Origin: Epinephelus fuscoguttatus
Lineage: Eukaryota > Chordata > Actinopteri > Perciformes > Serranidae
Length of the DNA: 64,000 bases
NCBI RefSeq assembly: GCF_011397635.1
Contig: NC_064772.1
Span: 7,393,035-7,457,034, forward strand
Direction: 5' to 3'
Part shown: positions 48,724 to 62,060 of the stretch, in pieces
How the letters are laid out: each line of letters begins with the position of its first letter
How positions within the stretch are numbered: the stretch's first letter is position 1
Position numbers and translations under genes: made by a program
Notes under the pieces: model-generated
What the model saw: the letters and a program-made list of their open reading frames with translations, nothing else
What the model was told of the DNA's origin: nothing
Databases searched by the model: none

Positions 48724-51700
48724 GCACACACACACACACACACTGTGGGTGGCTGTGCACTGGTTTGTGGAGGAGGAAGTATTCAGATCCTTTACACTGG
48801 TGAAAATGTTAATTCCTTTGTGAAAAAATATTGCTAGTTATTTAAATATTTACTGAAGAATATGTATATACAGTAAAATAAACTCAAGTATATAAAGTAA
48901 AACTATTCAATTGAAAACTTTGGATCTTTTCAATTGTGAAAACATTCTCAACTCAAAGTCCACCGACTTGCTTGTTCTGCAGCTTTCAGCTGTTTAACAA
49001 GGTCGTCCTCGATGTGTTGAGTTGTCATGAAAATGCAGATGTTTCCACAATTCTGAAAACCTCTCCATTGACATTTACAACTCCATGGCAGATGAGGACC
49101 TTGTGAAATGGTCAAAAGGTCTGGACCAAGCGAACAAGTGGACTGTCAACTGCTGTTCTCAAAAAGTATCAGTGTTTCTGATTTTCAGGCTTTCACATCA
49201 CGTAAAGAAGGAAAGCAAGGACAGAAGAAAAACAGAAAGAAAGAAAGAAAGAAAGAAACTAAATTTCCTCTTCTCCTTTTTCCACATCTTGAATAAAAGG
49301 GCAGAAAGTCTGGCTTCCTTGTTGCTTATGTTTCAGCCTGCATAACCCTCATGTCATTTTACATACATACACACGCTCTATGCACATGCTTCACCACACG
49401 TAGGCACATAAATATATTTATATATACAGACACATACAGTACAGGCCAAAAGTTTGGACACACCTTCTCATTCAATGCGTTTTCTTTATTTTCACGACTA
49501 TTTACATTGTAGATTCTCACTGAAGGCATCAAAACTATGAATGAACACATGTGGAGTTATGTACTTAACAAAAAAAGGTGAAATAACTGAAAACATGTTT
49601 TATATTCTAGTTTCTTCAAAATAGCCACCCTTTGCTCTGATTACTGCTTTGCACACTCTTGGCATTCTCTCCATGAGCTTCAAGAGGTAGTCACCTGAAA
49701 TGGTTTTCCAACAGTCTTGAAGGAGTTCCCAGAGGTGTTTAGCACTTGTTGGCCCCTTTGCCTTCACTCTGCGGTCCAGCTCACCCCAAACCATCTCCAT
49801 TGGGTTCAGGTCCGGTGACTGTGGAGGCCAGGTCATCTGCCGCAGCACTCCATCACTCTCCTTCTTGGTCAAATAGCCCTTACACAGCCTGGAGGTGTGT
49901 TTGGGGTCATTGTCCTGTTGAAAAATAAATGATCGTCCAACTAAACGCAAACCGGATGGGATGGCATGTCGCTGCAGGATGCTGTGGTAGCCATGCTGGT
50001 TCAGTGTGCCTTCAATTTTGAATAAATCCCCAACAGTGTCACCAGCAAAACACCCCCACACCATCACACCTCCTCCTCCATGCTTCACAGTGGGAACCAG
50101 GCATGTGGAATCCATCCGTTCACCTTTTCTGCGTCTCACAAAGACACGGCGGTTGGAACCAAAGATCTCAAATTTGGACTCATCAGACCAAAGCACAGAT
50201 TTCCACTGGTCTAATGTCCATTCCTTGTGTTTCTTGGCCCAAACAAATCTCTTCTGCTTGTTGCCTCTCCTTAGCAGTGGTTTCCTAGCAGCTATTTGAC
50301 CATGAAGGCCTGATTCGCGCAGTCTCCTCTTAACAGTTGTTCTAGAGATGGGTCTGCTGCTAGAACTCTGTGTGGCATTCATCTGGTCTCTGATCTGAGC
50401 TGCTGAGCTGCTGTCGGTCCTCATGTGTGCCAGTTTCGTTGTAGCGCTTGATGGTTTTTGCGACTCCACTTGGGGACACATTTAAAGTTTTTGCAATTTT
50501 CCAGACTGACTGACCTTCATTTCTTAAAGTAATGATGGCCACTTGTTTTTCTTTAGTTAGCTGATTGGTTCTTGCCATAATATGAATTTTAACAGTTGTC
50601 CAATAGGGCTGTCGGCTGTGTATTAACCTGACTTCTGCACAACACAACTGATGGTCCCAACCCCATTGATAAAGCAAGAAATTCCACTAATTAACCCTGA
50701 TAAGGCACACCTGTGAAGTGGAAACCATTTCAGGTGACTACCTCTTGAAGCTCATGGAGAGAATGCCAAGAGTGTGCAAAGCAGTAATCAGAGCAAAGGG
50801 TGGCTATTTTGAAGAAACTAGAATATAAAACATGTTTCAGTTATTTCACCTTTTTTTGTTAAGTACATAACTCCACATGTGTTCATTCATAGTTTTGATG
50901 CCTTCAGTGAGAATCTACAATGTAAATAGTCATGAAAATAAAGAAAACGTATTGAATGAGAAGGTGTGTCCAAACTTTTGGCCTGTACTGTAGCATCGGG
51001 ACCTCCTAAAAACTATGTTTTAAAATGTGTTTTTGAATGGATACTCATGTACATGATCATATCACTACTGGAAGTAAACTACAGAGCCTTGACAGCAAAA
51101 ACCTGATTTATGTCATATTGCATCTGCAGCTAACCCGAGGCTCCTGTGTGTCACCTGGCTTGTGCCAATTCAATTGAAAATTTCCTCAGGAATATGCACC
51201 AGTAAAACATGATACTGACATGATAATGGCCTTAAGGTGGGTCCTGCTAAACATGTAATCTTAGAGTGGAAACAGATAACTTTTCAACACTGCTGCTATT
51301 GCACAGACAATCAGATCACTTTCTGTTTCCCTGTGAGCCTATAGCAGCCTGGCTATGTCCAAAGCAACAAACAACCATAAGTATCCCAATTTTAACTAGA
51401 AATACAGTGCTATGATAAAGTAAAACACGTGATAGAACTGATAAGTGGGCAGGTTTTGTTCCTTACTGATCTAGTAGAAAAAATGACAACTGACTGTTAG
51501 TTTGAACCCTCTCAAGTCTAGGAGTTCTCTCCATCGAATGACTGCCCATCTGAGGTTCACTCTTGTTTTACGTCAGTTTTATATCTCTCTCTTCTGCTTT
51601 CTTTGCCTCCTTCATCAGCAGGGCTCTTTTGCTTTTGCTGGGTAGACCTTCCACAGTTACAAAATGCTCTGAGTGAATTTAAGTTCCCTCTGGTAAGCAG

Positions 51701-54700
51701 GGATGTACTGTAAGGCTTTTATTGTGAAAGGTTAGAACGGAAGGAGTGAAACAGTAATGTGCTGCCGTTTGCAGGGTGGGAGGCAGAGAAGAGTTTTCCA
51801 TCTTTGTTCAGACTACGGAGCCTCAGTGTAATGATTTTATTACCTTCATAAGCATAGGAGCAACTCATTATCCTTGGTTACACTACCAATAGCTACCTGG
51901 GAAACAAAAATGCTAGCCTCTTTCTGTTTTGGTCCAAAATGATTGACACACTTCCTGCTGTAAATCAAGCCTTCATTTTCCCAGGAGATCGTACCTGGTG
52001 GCAACAGAATTGCATAGTGACAGCAATGTTTACAGAGAACCAATCTAATCACAGATGCTGCCATTATACTATAGTCAATATGTTGTGCAATCAGCATTTA
52101 CTTCATAATGATAAGTTAAAGCAAAACACCTGGCCGTTTTTCACTTTAATACCCTCATTTGTGTCAATATCTACTATATAGTCACGTAACAAGTATGATA
52201 TTTCCCTCTGAAATTAAGTATAGAAAAAAATGAAAATACTTCAATAGAGTACCAGTGCCTCAAAATAATACTAATAGTATTTTAGTAAATGGACTTACTT
52301 CCCTCCTCTGGTGTGTTCAGAGATTTCAGAATTGCTGCGTGATAAGGAGCGTCGTGTGCAGCAGCAACTGGATCGCTGCGCCGAGGAGCGAGGGAGGAAA
52401 TTGGAGCAGCAGAGGAAGAAGGAGCGCCAGCGCCAGGCGGCAGCTGTGGAGAAAAGAAGGCAGCAGCAAGAGGCAGAGAAGGTCAGAAGTTACAGCACAG
52501 TAATATTGCACTCACTACATGTTAGAGGAAGAGAGAAAACAGTATCACATCTTGTTTATGAGGCTCTGACATCCACTGATACTGAAACTGTAATGTTACA
52601 GTTTAATATTCAAAGTGTAGAGTCAAGAAGCTTTTTGGTTGGTTTTACAGACACTGTTCGACCCAAACCCTAAACAAAACAGCTGTATAGGACATTATAT
52701 TAGTGTAATGAAATATTTATCCAAGAGTCAGTAAACCAAAAACAATAAACAAGTGCCATAACTTGAATAGAAAGCTGAAGCATATGCAGTCCAGACTTGT
52801 TTCCAAATTAAAACAAGACTAAAAATCTGACCAAAGATTGCATGGCACTTTCACTGACTTAACAGAATTAGTACTCAGAATATATACTGAGATTTAATAC
52901 CCAGCCCTGTTTGCAAATTCAGTTCCACCTGTGTTTTTTCTTGCTAAATTTGTAATTTAATTGATTATGTAAGACTGAGTATAACTGAGAATTTATCTGT
53001 TTACCTAAGATTCTGACATCTGTTTGATATCTTGTTTGTTGCCTTTGCTGGCATAAATCAATATAACAATCATAACAATATTAATGCAAATGTTTTTCAG
53101 CTATTAATGTACAGTGGATATACAGTACAGGCCAAAAGTTTGGACACACCTTCTCATTCAATGCGTTTTCTTTATTTTCATGACTATTTACATTGTAGAT
53201 TCTCACTGAAGGCATCAAAACTATGAATGAACACATGTGGAGTTATGTACTTAACAAAAAAAGGTGAAATAACTGAAAATATGTTTTATATTCTAGTTTC
53301 TTCAAAATAGCCACCCTTTGCTCTGATTACTGCTTTGCACACTCTTGGCATTCTCTCCATGAGCTTCAAGAGGTAGTCACCTGAAATGGTTTCCAACAGT
53401 CTTGAAGGAGTTCCCAGAGGTGTTTAGCACTTGTTGGCCCCTTTGCCTTCACTCTGCGGTCCAGCTCACCCCAAACCATCTCCATTGGGTTCAGGTCCGG
53501 TGACTGTGGAGGCCAGGTCATCTGCCGCAGCACTCCATCACTCTCCTTCTTGGTCAAATAGCCCTTACACAGCCTGGAGGTGTGTTTGGGGTCATTGTCC
53601 TGTTGAAAAATAAATGATCGTCCAACTAAACGCAAACCGGATGGGATGGCATGTCGCTGCAGGATGCTGTGGTAGCCATGCTGGTTCAGTGTGCCTTCAA
53701 TTTTGAATAAATCCCCAACAGTGTCACCAGCAAAACACCCCACACCATCACACCTCCTCCTCCATGCTTCACAGTGGGAACCAGGCATGTGGAATCCATC
53801 CGTTCACCTTTTCTGCGTCTCACAAAGACACGGCGGTTGGAACCAAAGATCTCAAATTTGGACTCATCAGACCAAAGCACAGATTTCCACTGGTCTAATG
53901 TCCATTCCTTGTGTTTCTTGGCCCAAACAAATCTCTTCTGCTTGTTGCCTCTCCTTAGCAGTGGTTTCCTAGCAGCTATTTGACCATGAAGGCCTGATTC
54001 GCGCAGTCTCCTCTTAACAGTTGTTCTAGAGATGGGTCTGCTGCTAGAACTCTGTGTGGCATTCATCTGGTCTCTGATCTGAGCTGCTGTTAACTTGCCA
54101 TTTCTGAGGCTGGTGACTCAGATGAACTTATCCTCAGAAGCAGAGGTGACTCTTGGTCTTCCTTTCCTGGGTCGGTCCTCATGTGTGCCAGTTTCGTTGT
54201 AGCGCTTGATGGTTTTTGCGACTCCACTTGGGGACACATTTAAAGTTTTTGCAATTTTCCGGACTGACTGACCTTCATTTCTTAAAGTAATGATGGCCAC
54301 TGGTTTTTCTTTAGTTAGCTGATTGGTTCTTGCCATAATATGAATTTTAACAGTTGTCCAATAGGGCTGTCGGCTGTGTATTAACCTGACTTCTGCACAA
54401 CACAACTGATGGTCCCAACCCCATTGATAAAGCAAGAAATTCCACTAATTAACCCTGATAAGGCACACCTGTGAAGTGGAAACCATTTCAGGTGACTACC
54501 TCTTGAAGCTCATGGAGAGAATGCCAAGAGTGTGCAAAGCAGTAATCAGAGCAAAGGGTGGCTATTTTGAAGAAACTAGAATATAAAACATGTTTTCAGT
54601 TATTTCACCTTTTTTGTTAAGTACATAACTCCACATGTGTTCATTCATAGTTTTGATGCCTTCAGTGAGAATCTACAATGTAAATAGTCATGAAAATAAA

Positions 54701-57700
54701 GAAAACGCATTGAATGAGAAGGTGTGTCCAAACTTTTGGCCTGTACTGTATATATATTTCACAAATGGATAAATGTTTGCAAAATCACATGTGAAATCTT
54801 CAGATTGATGTCAGAAGAAAAACAAAAAACAAAACAAGTTTCTTTCATTCAGTTTATTGTAAAATGATATGATAGGTAGATAAACAGTACTGAACTATCA
54901 CCTCAAGCCCAAGCAGCCAGTCGCTAGAAGAAAATGTTGGCATTGTACGTTTCTGCAAACCAAGGATACGTTACATATGCATGTTTCATACGTAGCGTTT
55001 CTAAAATGACATGGTAAATGAGCTGACTTTGTCATCACAAAGTGGAGGGGATGGTGGATGATGTAGTCACCTAGGCAAGATGCCTGCCAAGTTACAGACC
55101 ACTGTTTGAGACCAACAAACACAAAACTGGTTGTGTTTTAGCGAGTCTTTGCTATGTTTCCAGTGGCTTTTTTCACACCAAATGTGGGTGTTTTTTTTTA
55201 TCAAGACATTGCTGTTTCCTGCTGGGATTGTGTCACCTAAACCAGGTATCTTTCCCTAATGATAACCAACTGGTTTTTGTGCCATAATCTAGCCTCATGT
55301 TAACCACAGCATTACGTTTCAGCACATCACATTTTGAGAGGGGTACAAGCCAACATTTTTTCTGGCGATTGGGTTGGCCTAAGTCAATAAGGCAATTCAT
55401 ATAAATCAAAATAGACATGACAGTAGACATGCAGCATAACTCACCTCTAAACAGGGAACAAAATCCACACCATCCACCAGATAAATGCTGGTAAAATATG
55501 CAAGTGGCTGGTAGATTTACTTAAGATAAGATAAGATAAGATAAGATAAGATAAGATAAACTTTATTGTCCCAAGCGGGAAATTTGTTTTGGGCACATAC
55601 AGTAGTGCAATATAGCTGCATAGCAATTACACCCATCATATACAAACAAGACACAGAAGACGACCATGTAGTACGCAAGGCGCAGATTTGAATAACATAA
55701 TAGTGCAATTAGGACTACTGGATGAAATAAAGTCCCCATAGAATCATTAAATCACTTAAGTCACCAGCCAAAATAACAAAGATAAAATTAACTAGCCATT
55801 TGTCCTGTGGACAAAAAATTTAATTTTGCACCCTGTACGCTTCGGCCTCATGCTACCTCTCTATCCGTTTGTCCTGCCATTACTCTGTTGTTCACATTCA
55901 CAAGCTTAAACTGAGAAACTGGATTACAGATTTAAACATTTTTTTCCAGCAGTGATCGCTCTGTTTTTGTTTTTTTCTCTCTCCATCTGAGCTCTCTCCT
56001 TAAATTAATTGTGTCGATCCATAACAGAGTCAGTGTATTTCCAGCTGTTGTTGGGCTGAACCAGAGTTTAAGGGAATAGCAAATAATTAATGCAGAAGCT
56101 CTAATGACTTTCTGTCAGCTGACCAATTGTGTGCATTCAACTGTAACATGAAAAGTTTGGCTGGTTTTCTGCTGCAGACTTAAAGCCACAGTACATACAC
56201 ACTACATTTACCCCTCCAACATCCTGCCCAATCCTTGCTGCCACAACACAAAAATATGGAATATTACAAAATATATCTTAAGATATACTGTGCCGAGGGT
56301 TGCAAATTCTGGGAAAATTCAAGGTTGGCACTATCCATGGGAATTAACGAGAATTTATTGCAACTTCACTAATCCCACCAGAGGCAATTTATTTAAACAG
56401 CTTGCCTTACACACATACTATAGCATACAGTAACATATAGACACATAAATAGATGAGTAATAAATAAAGATAATAAAGAATTTTATTTTTTTTAAATGCC
56501 ATGCAATGTTCAGTGAAATAAAAAAAATCTATAACTAATAAGAAGTTAATCTGGCTTCACAATAACTGCAGTGTTTACATCAAATTTAAGATGTTCACCA
56601 AGAAAAGGTATCTAAATATTTGTATGAGGTAACCCTTTTCAGAGTTTGATTGTGAATAATGCTTTTTTTTTTAGCTGTGTCTGTGTTATGTCTAAAATCA
56701 GTAGTCAACTCCTTATTTTTAGATGCATTTAAGTCTAAGAAATGTAAAACAGACAAGGAGGTCTTGTAAAGATTACTCCTCATTTCAGCTTTCTGAATCA
56801 GCCTTTCCTCGTCCATAGACGCGCTTTCACAACAAGGGACAGAAATAAATAGAAACAGGGCGTGCGATAATAGTTCAGTTCAAAATGATGCCTGCAGCCA
56901 GTTAGGACACCTCTTTTGTCAGCTTCAGATTCAAAATGTATCCATCTTGGCGCAGTTTTCTTGAGACTAACTAACACAGACACTAGTGGCTCTGTTAGTC
57001 TGTTTATAAACATAATATTATGTTAATCATGTTGTCATATTGCTTATTATTAATGCAGAAAATTTCCAAAATTGCAACCCTAAATGTGCCACTTCTGAAG
57101 TGATCTAGAGTGAGACACTGTCTCCTGCAGCAGCAGGAACTGTGATGTGGGATCCTACTGCACTTCACACAGGAAGTGTAGCGTTAGCAGCACATTAGCA
57201 GAGCAGCAGCTTTAGTCCTCTGGCTGTGTCCACACAGGATGCATTCAGACACAGTATTATGTGTGGGCCACCCATGTTTTGGCAGCAGTGACTTCAGGGA
57301 CAATCTTTGGATCATGTTTACTCACTTACAAGGCGAGTAAAATGGAAGTAAAACTCCATCAGAAATGATTTTGTGTTGTATGAGACTGATGTGTTCATGG
57401 TTATAGCCTCTTTCTCAGGAGGTAGCACAGAGGCCTGCTACATGAATTAAACTGAACACTCTACATGAGTCATGAGTGGGCATCACTTGGCTGAGAATCA
57501 TTGACTCATATTATTATAGTCACTTTTAGAGTCCAACATCAGTTATCAGCTGCATTGTCATCTCAACCCTGAATATTAATTATTAGTGGCTGTTAAAACA
57601 CTAAGCAGCACATGAAGGGTTAACAAGCCCCTGGTCAGGAGTGACAGTCTGATCCACAGAGAGTTCACCACTCACCCTCAGAGAGAGGAGGGGTCACTGT

Positions 57701-60700
57701 CTTTATTGATTTAAAGGTTTTGTTTGTGTGCTAACAGCCCCCTCCTCCCCTCCTCCCCTCCTCACACTCATATGCATAACTTAATGACATAATGATTGGT
57801 CAGCCTCATGGGGAGATGACATCACCGTCAGCGTATCATGTGCCATTTACTGGAACAGACAGTCGATGCTTGCAGTGCTGTGACAAGCACATATTTCATC
57901 TCTGAAAAGGAAAATAAATCTACACAATCCATGTGATTCAATGAGGAAAACACAAAAGACTTCATTGTAGGATTTAATGAAGTCTTTTACTGTACTAAAG
58001 GTTATGGCTCAGAGCTTTCCCAAAAAATTGTTTTAGTTACAGTTTTTAATTTTCTAGCCTGTAAAAATAATGAAAACTCCTAATCATAATTTTCCAGTTA
58101 TTTTATTTTTTTTTTTACATTCATTTTCTTTATTTTTTCAAGATACATAAACAATACATAACTATATCAGTATACAAACATACAGAGAAGAGAGATAAAA
58201 ATAAAATTAAAATACGTTAAAAAATTAAATAATAAAAGTTATATATATATATATATATAAATAATAATTTAAAAAATCTATAAAAACAAACAAATAAATA
58301 AAATGCTTCTCCCTACAGCAAGTGATCACCAGTTTCCAACTTCATCCCACCATACTGTTAACATAAAATAGACTTAAATTATTTATTTTGTCATATTAGC
58401 CAAACGATATTCAGTATACAGTGATATGAAACAGAGAGAGGCAGCAGTTTCTCACATTGGAAAATATGGAACCAGCATGCTTGACATTTTTTGCTTGATA
58501 AATTTACTTTGAAATGTGAAATTATTATAGATCAGCAGAGTGTTCCAGGGATTAGAGTTCTCAGTCTCAACCCGAGCCCAAAGGGTCCCAGAAAGCCTGA
58601 TGAGTCGGACCAGGTTCTGGTGAAAAATATGCGCTGATTGGCAGGGTCAGGTAGGGCTGGGGAATAATTTAACCCTAGTCTTGTTTGTTTGCTTGTTTTT
58701 TGATAAACAAATATAAAATGTTAAAAAGGGCAGGCAGGGAGAGAAGGAGATGGAGCAGCCGGGCTCAGTCCCAGGCTCTCTGTTTTTCCTCCCAGCTGGA
58801 GCAGGGAGCTTCTCTGGTGGGGAAATACAATGTGGAGAGTCAATGATCCACTGAGTTGGTGTATTTTCCACCAGAGACACATTGCTTGCACTGCAACACA
58901 GCCTGTGTGTCCCAGGCATCAGAAGCCGACTCATGCGTTTTAGGGGGGACGGACTTGGTTGGCCTCTGGCTCAGTATTTTATGTGATGATCTTGGACGGA
59001 CCGTCTGTGAAATTAAAAAAAAATGTTAGAAATGCCCATCAGTGTTTTTGGGGCCCATGTTAACATTTGTAAAATGTCTTGTGTAATGTCTTGTTTGTTC
59101 AATCAGCAGTCCAAAACCCAAAGACAAGCATTAAGGTGTTAATTAACTATCATATGAGAAAAGCAGCAGATAATCACATTCGAGAGGCTGGAAAAAGATT
59201 TCTGTTTGTTCTGCTTGAAATATGATTAAAACAATGACTCAGTTACTAAAATAATCGCAAATGTATCGTATCTTGCTCAACTAATAAATAAATCAACAAA
59301 TCAAGATTCATTTCAGCTCTAGTTTGTAGTTTTGTGATTATTATCATCCAAAATATTTCAGTTTTACTGCAGCTTATTTCTAGTGTAGAACATTTTCTTT
59401 GTCATATTTTAAGACTTTTCTCTAGCTGTCAGAAAGATCCTTTGTTTTCTGGGTTTTATCTGTTTTATTGCGTTAGTTTTCCAACTGTCATTAAAAGTAG
59501 TGTGTCAGGCTTACAGTCTGTGAGGGCACTGCAGATGTAAATTAGCTCATTATGACTAAACTCTGCCACATTTGCCCCGTAATGAATGACACTTAATGCG
59601 CTGCACTGCCCCATATGAATAGAATAAATCACAAATAATTATCAAACAGTTCTCATGCACAATTTTCTGCAGAGAAGTTGCAAATGACTCTGCTGCAGTC
59701 TGTTTCTCTCTGTCTTCTATATCTGTGATCTATATCTACAGTATATCTGAATCTATTCCATCCCCCCTCGTCTTACATTTCTGCTGTCTCTTTTTCATTC
59801 CCTCTTCTTGACTCTGAGCCCCTCCCCTCCTGTCGTCTCTCCTCCCTCTTGCAGTTTGTGCGTGACTCTGCATGCACCTTCAGCAAACCCCCCCTTACAA
59901 TGCTGAGGTGGGGCATTTTCAACATTTTTATATATAGAAGACAGTTTACCAGAACAGTGTATCAGCTTTATACTATGCCCAAACTAAATATACAACTGCT
60001 GTCTGCTTACTAACACCACCATATTCAATTGGGAAACCAAAAGGAGTGTGGTTGTAAATAGAAAGCAGAAAGAGAAAGACAGACACAGCAAATTTACTAA
60101 TAATCTTCAGTTCTACAAAAAAAAATCTTTTATCACAAATCAATTAGTACAGGCAAGGAAATACAAAAATATTAAATATAAATCTAAACAATCAATATTT
60201 ACTCTATATAATGTAACACTGTAATATTATAACATCCACTTTTATGTTTAATTTGCTGAGAGAAGACAAAACATTTTTGCTATGTCTTCATTGCAACAAA
60301 TCATTACAGATGTCTCTCAAATAGAAAAAACACAGGTGGAAACCTTAAAGGTAACTGATGTTGCTCCTAGCAAGGCCGCCAGATATTTGCATAGTATTCA
60401 ATCAATGCCCAGCACTGATACAAAAGCCCTTTTTACACAGAGATCTTGCTATACCACTGCTGCAAAGTCCTTCCTTTATGGTGCCTTTGCATTTTTACGC
60501 AGAACGAAAAAAATAGCAGCAGCAATAAAAATTGCACAACATGGCAATAACAAGCATTTATCTTTCCTGTTATATGGCGGCTGATCTCATCCTCTGCTCA
60601 GAGGGTAAGGAGCTCCCGGACATCATTGTTTCAACAGTTTGCGCATATTTTCAGCTGTTGTACTTTGTGTTTGAGTTAGCTGCTAAATGCTGCTAGCTGC

Positions 60701-62019
60701 GTTTTCAATCTCCCTTTCAATCTAGTGGGTTGCACACATGACACGTCGTCAAAACATGACACCTGTCCCGTCCATGATCTCTTCCTGCTGGCTGTCCCTC
60801 TTACACTGATGTCGTTTCAGCACTGTTACTACCTCAACTGCTGGCTTAAAGATGAGACAACTCTGTCCCCCCATTCCACAATTATACCTTTTATTCAGAA
60901 TGGCGAGTGACACAACGTGACATTCCCTCCTTGAAGAGGCAGTGTAAAGGGGACCAAAGAAGAAGGAGAAGACTGGTCCACTCTAAAAATGAGACGCAAT
61001 ACGGAATAGCTGTCTTGGAAAGTCTTAAAAAGCACTGAATTTAATTTAAATGAAAAAAGGTCTTAAAAAATTAATAAAATTCCTAATTTTACTGGTCAAA
61101 AATCCTAAATATGTTCTCTCGGCTGCGTAAATGAACTTAAATAAATATTTTCTCAAAAAGTTAATTCATCCATCCATTTTGTTTGCTTATACGGGTCCAG
61201 GTTGCATTAATTTGATCAATTATATTGCTAGGGAATACAATTAAATAATTAGGTAATGTGATAAATGATTCTCGATCTTAGCGTCCCTCCTGGTTTTCCA
61301 TTATACTTTATAACTTGACCAGTATGAACATAAAACTGGAATTAAATTTCATCCTCTGAGGCATTAAATAGGTCTTAAATTGCCATGAAATCTCTGAGTA
61401 TCTGATATTAATATATGTATATGAATAATAGATACACACTGTGTAGTCACCAGATCTGACAGTATGTTAAATTGTCTACATGAAGATGGTATAAAAAAGG
61501 GAAGGACTGTATTGATCTTAGGCAAGGAGCCGTTTATTAAATGATGAATTCCTGAATCTAAATGCAGATTATTGTCTTCATTCAAGCCACACCCTACCCC
61601 CAGAGGAAGGCATATATTTTGCTCTTTATAATTAATATGTTTGTTTTTTAATTATTTTTTTCACTGATCAAAAATACTAAATAAAAAAATTACGTCTTGG
61701 AATATAAGTAGATAAAATAAAAAGATGAAAAAATGAAGAGAGCATTTGATTATTTTGTTATTTCTTAACTACATGGAAAAAACAATGAGTTTGGACCAAA
61801 ACATATGTCAAGTATATTGTATTGTTTTGCTGTGATTTATATGTATGTTTATGTAGTAAGTGTATGTTTTACAGGTCGTTATGCCACATACAGAAATATA
61901 GAAATGAGGTAGAAGAAGGTAGAAAGAGTAAAGGAGAGTGGAGACAAGGAATGCAAAAGGAAAAAGAACACTGGAGATAAAACCAGTGCAGCCAGTATCA
62001 GTATCCAATCCACCCAGTC

Positions 62020-62060
<41 letters not shown>

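Noticed and set aside
49746..50299. Plus-strand ORFs over the DD38E element (also in copy 2)
   Set aside because: Shadows of the minus-strand transposase; repeated identically in both copies because the DNA is the same.
58647..58934. GC-richer block with a 95-codon minus-strand ORF, considered as a map7d2 exon
   Set aside because: Plus-strand reading from the candidate acceptor (TTTTCCTCCCAG) in the required phase soon meets a stop, and the minus-strand frame shows no known domain.
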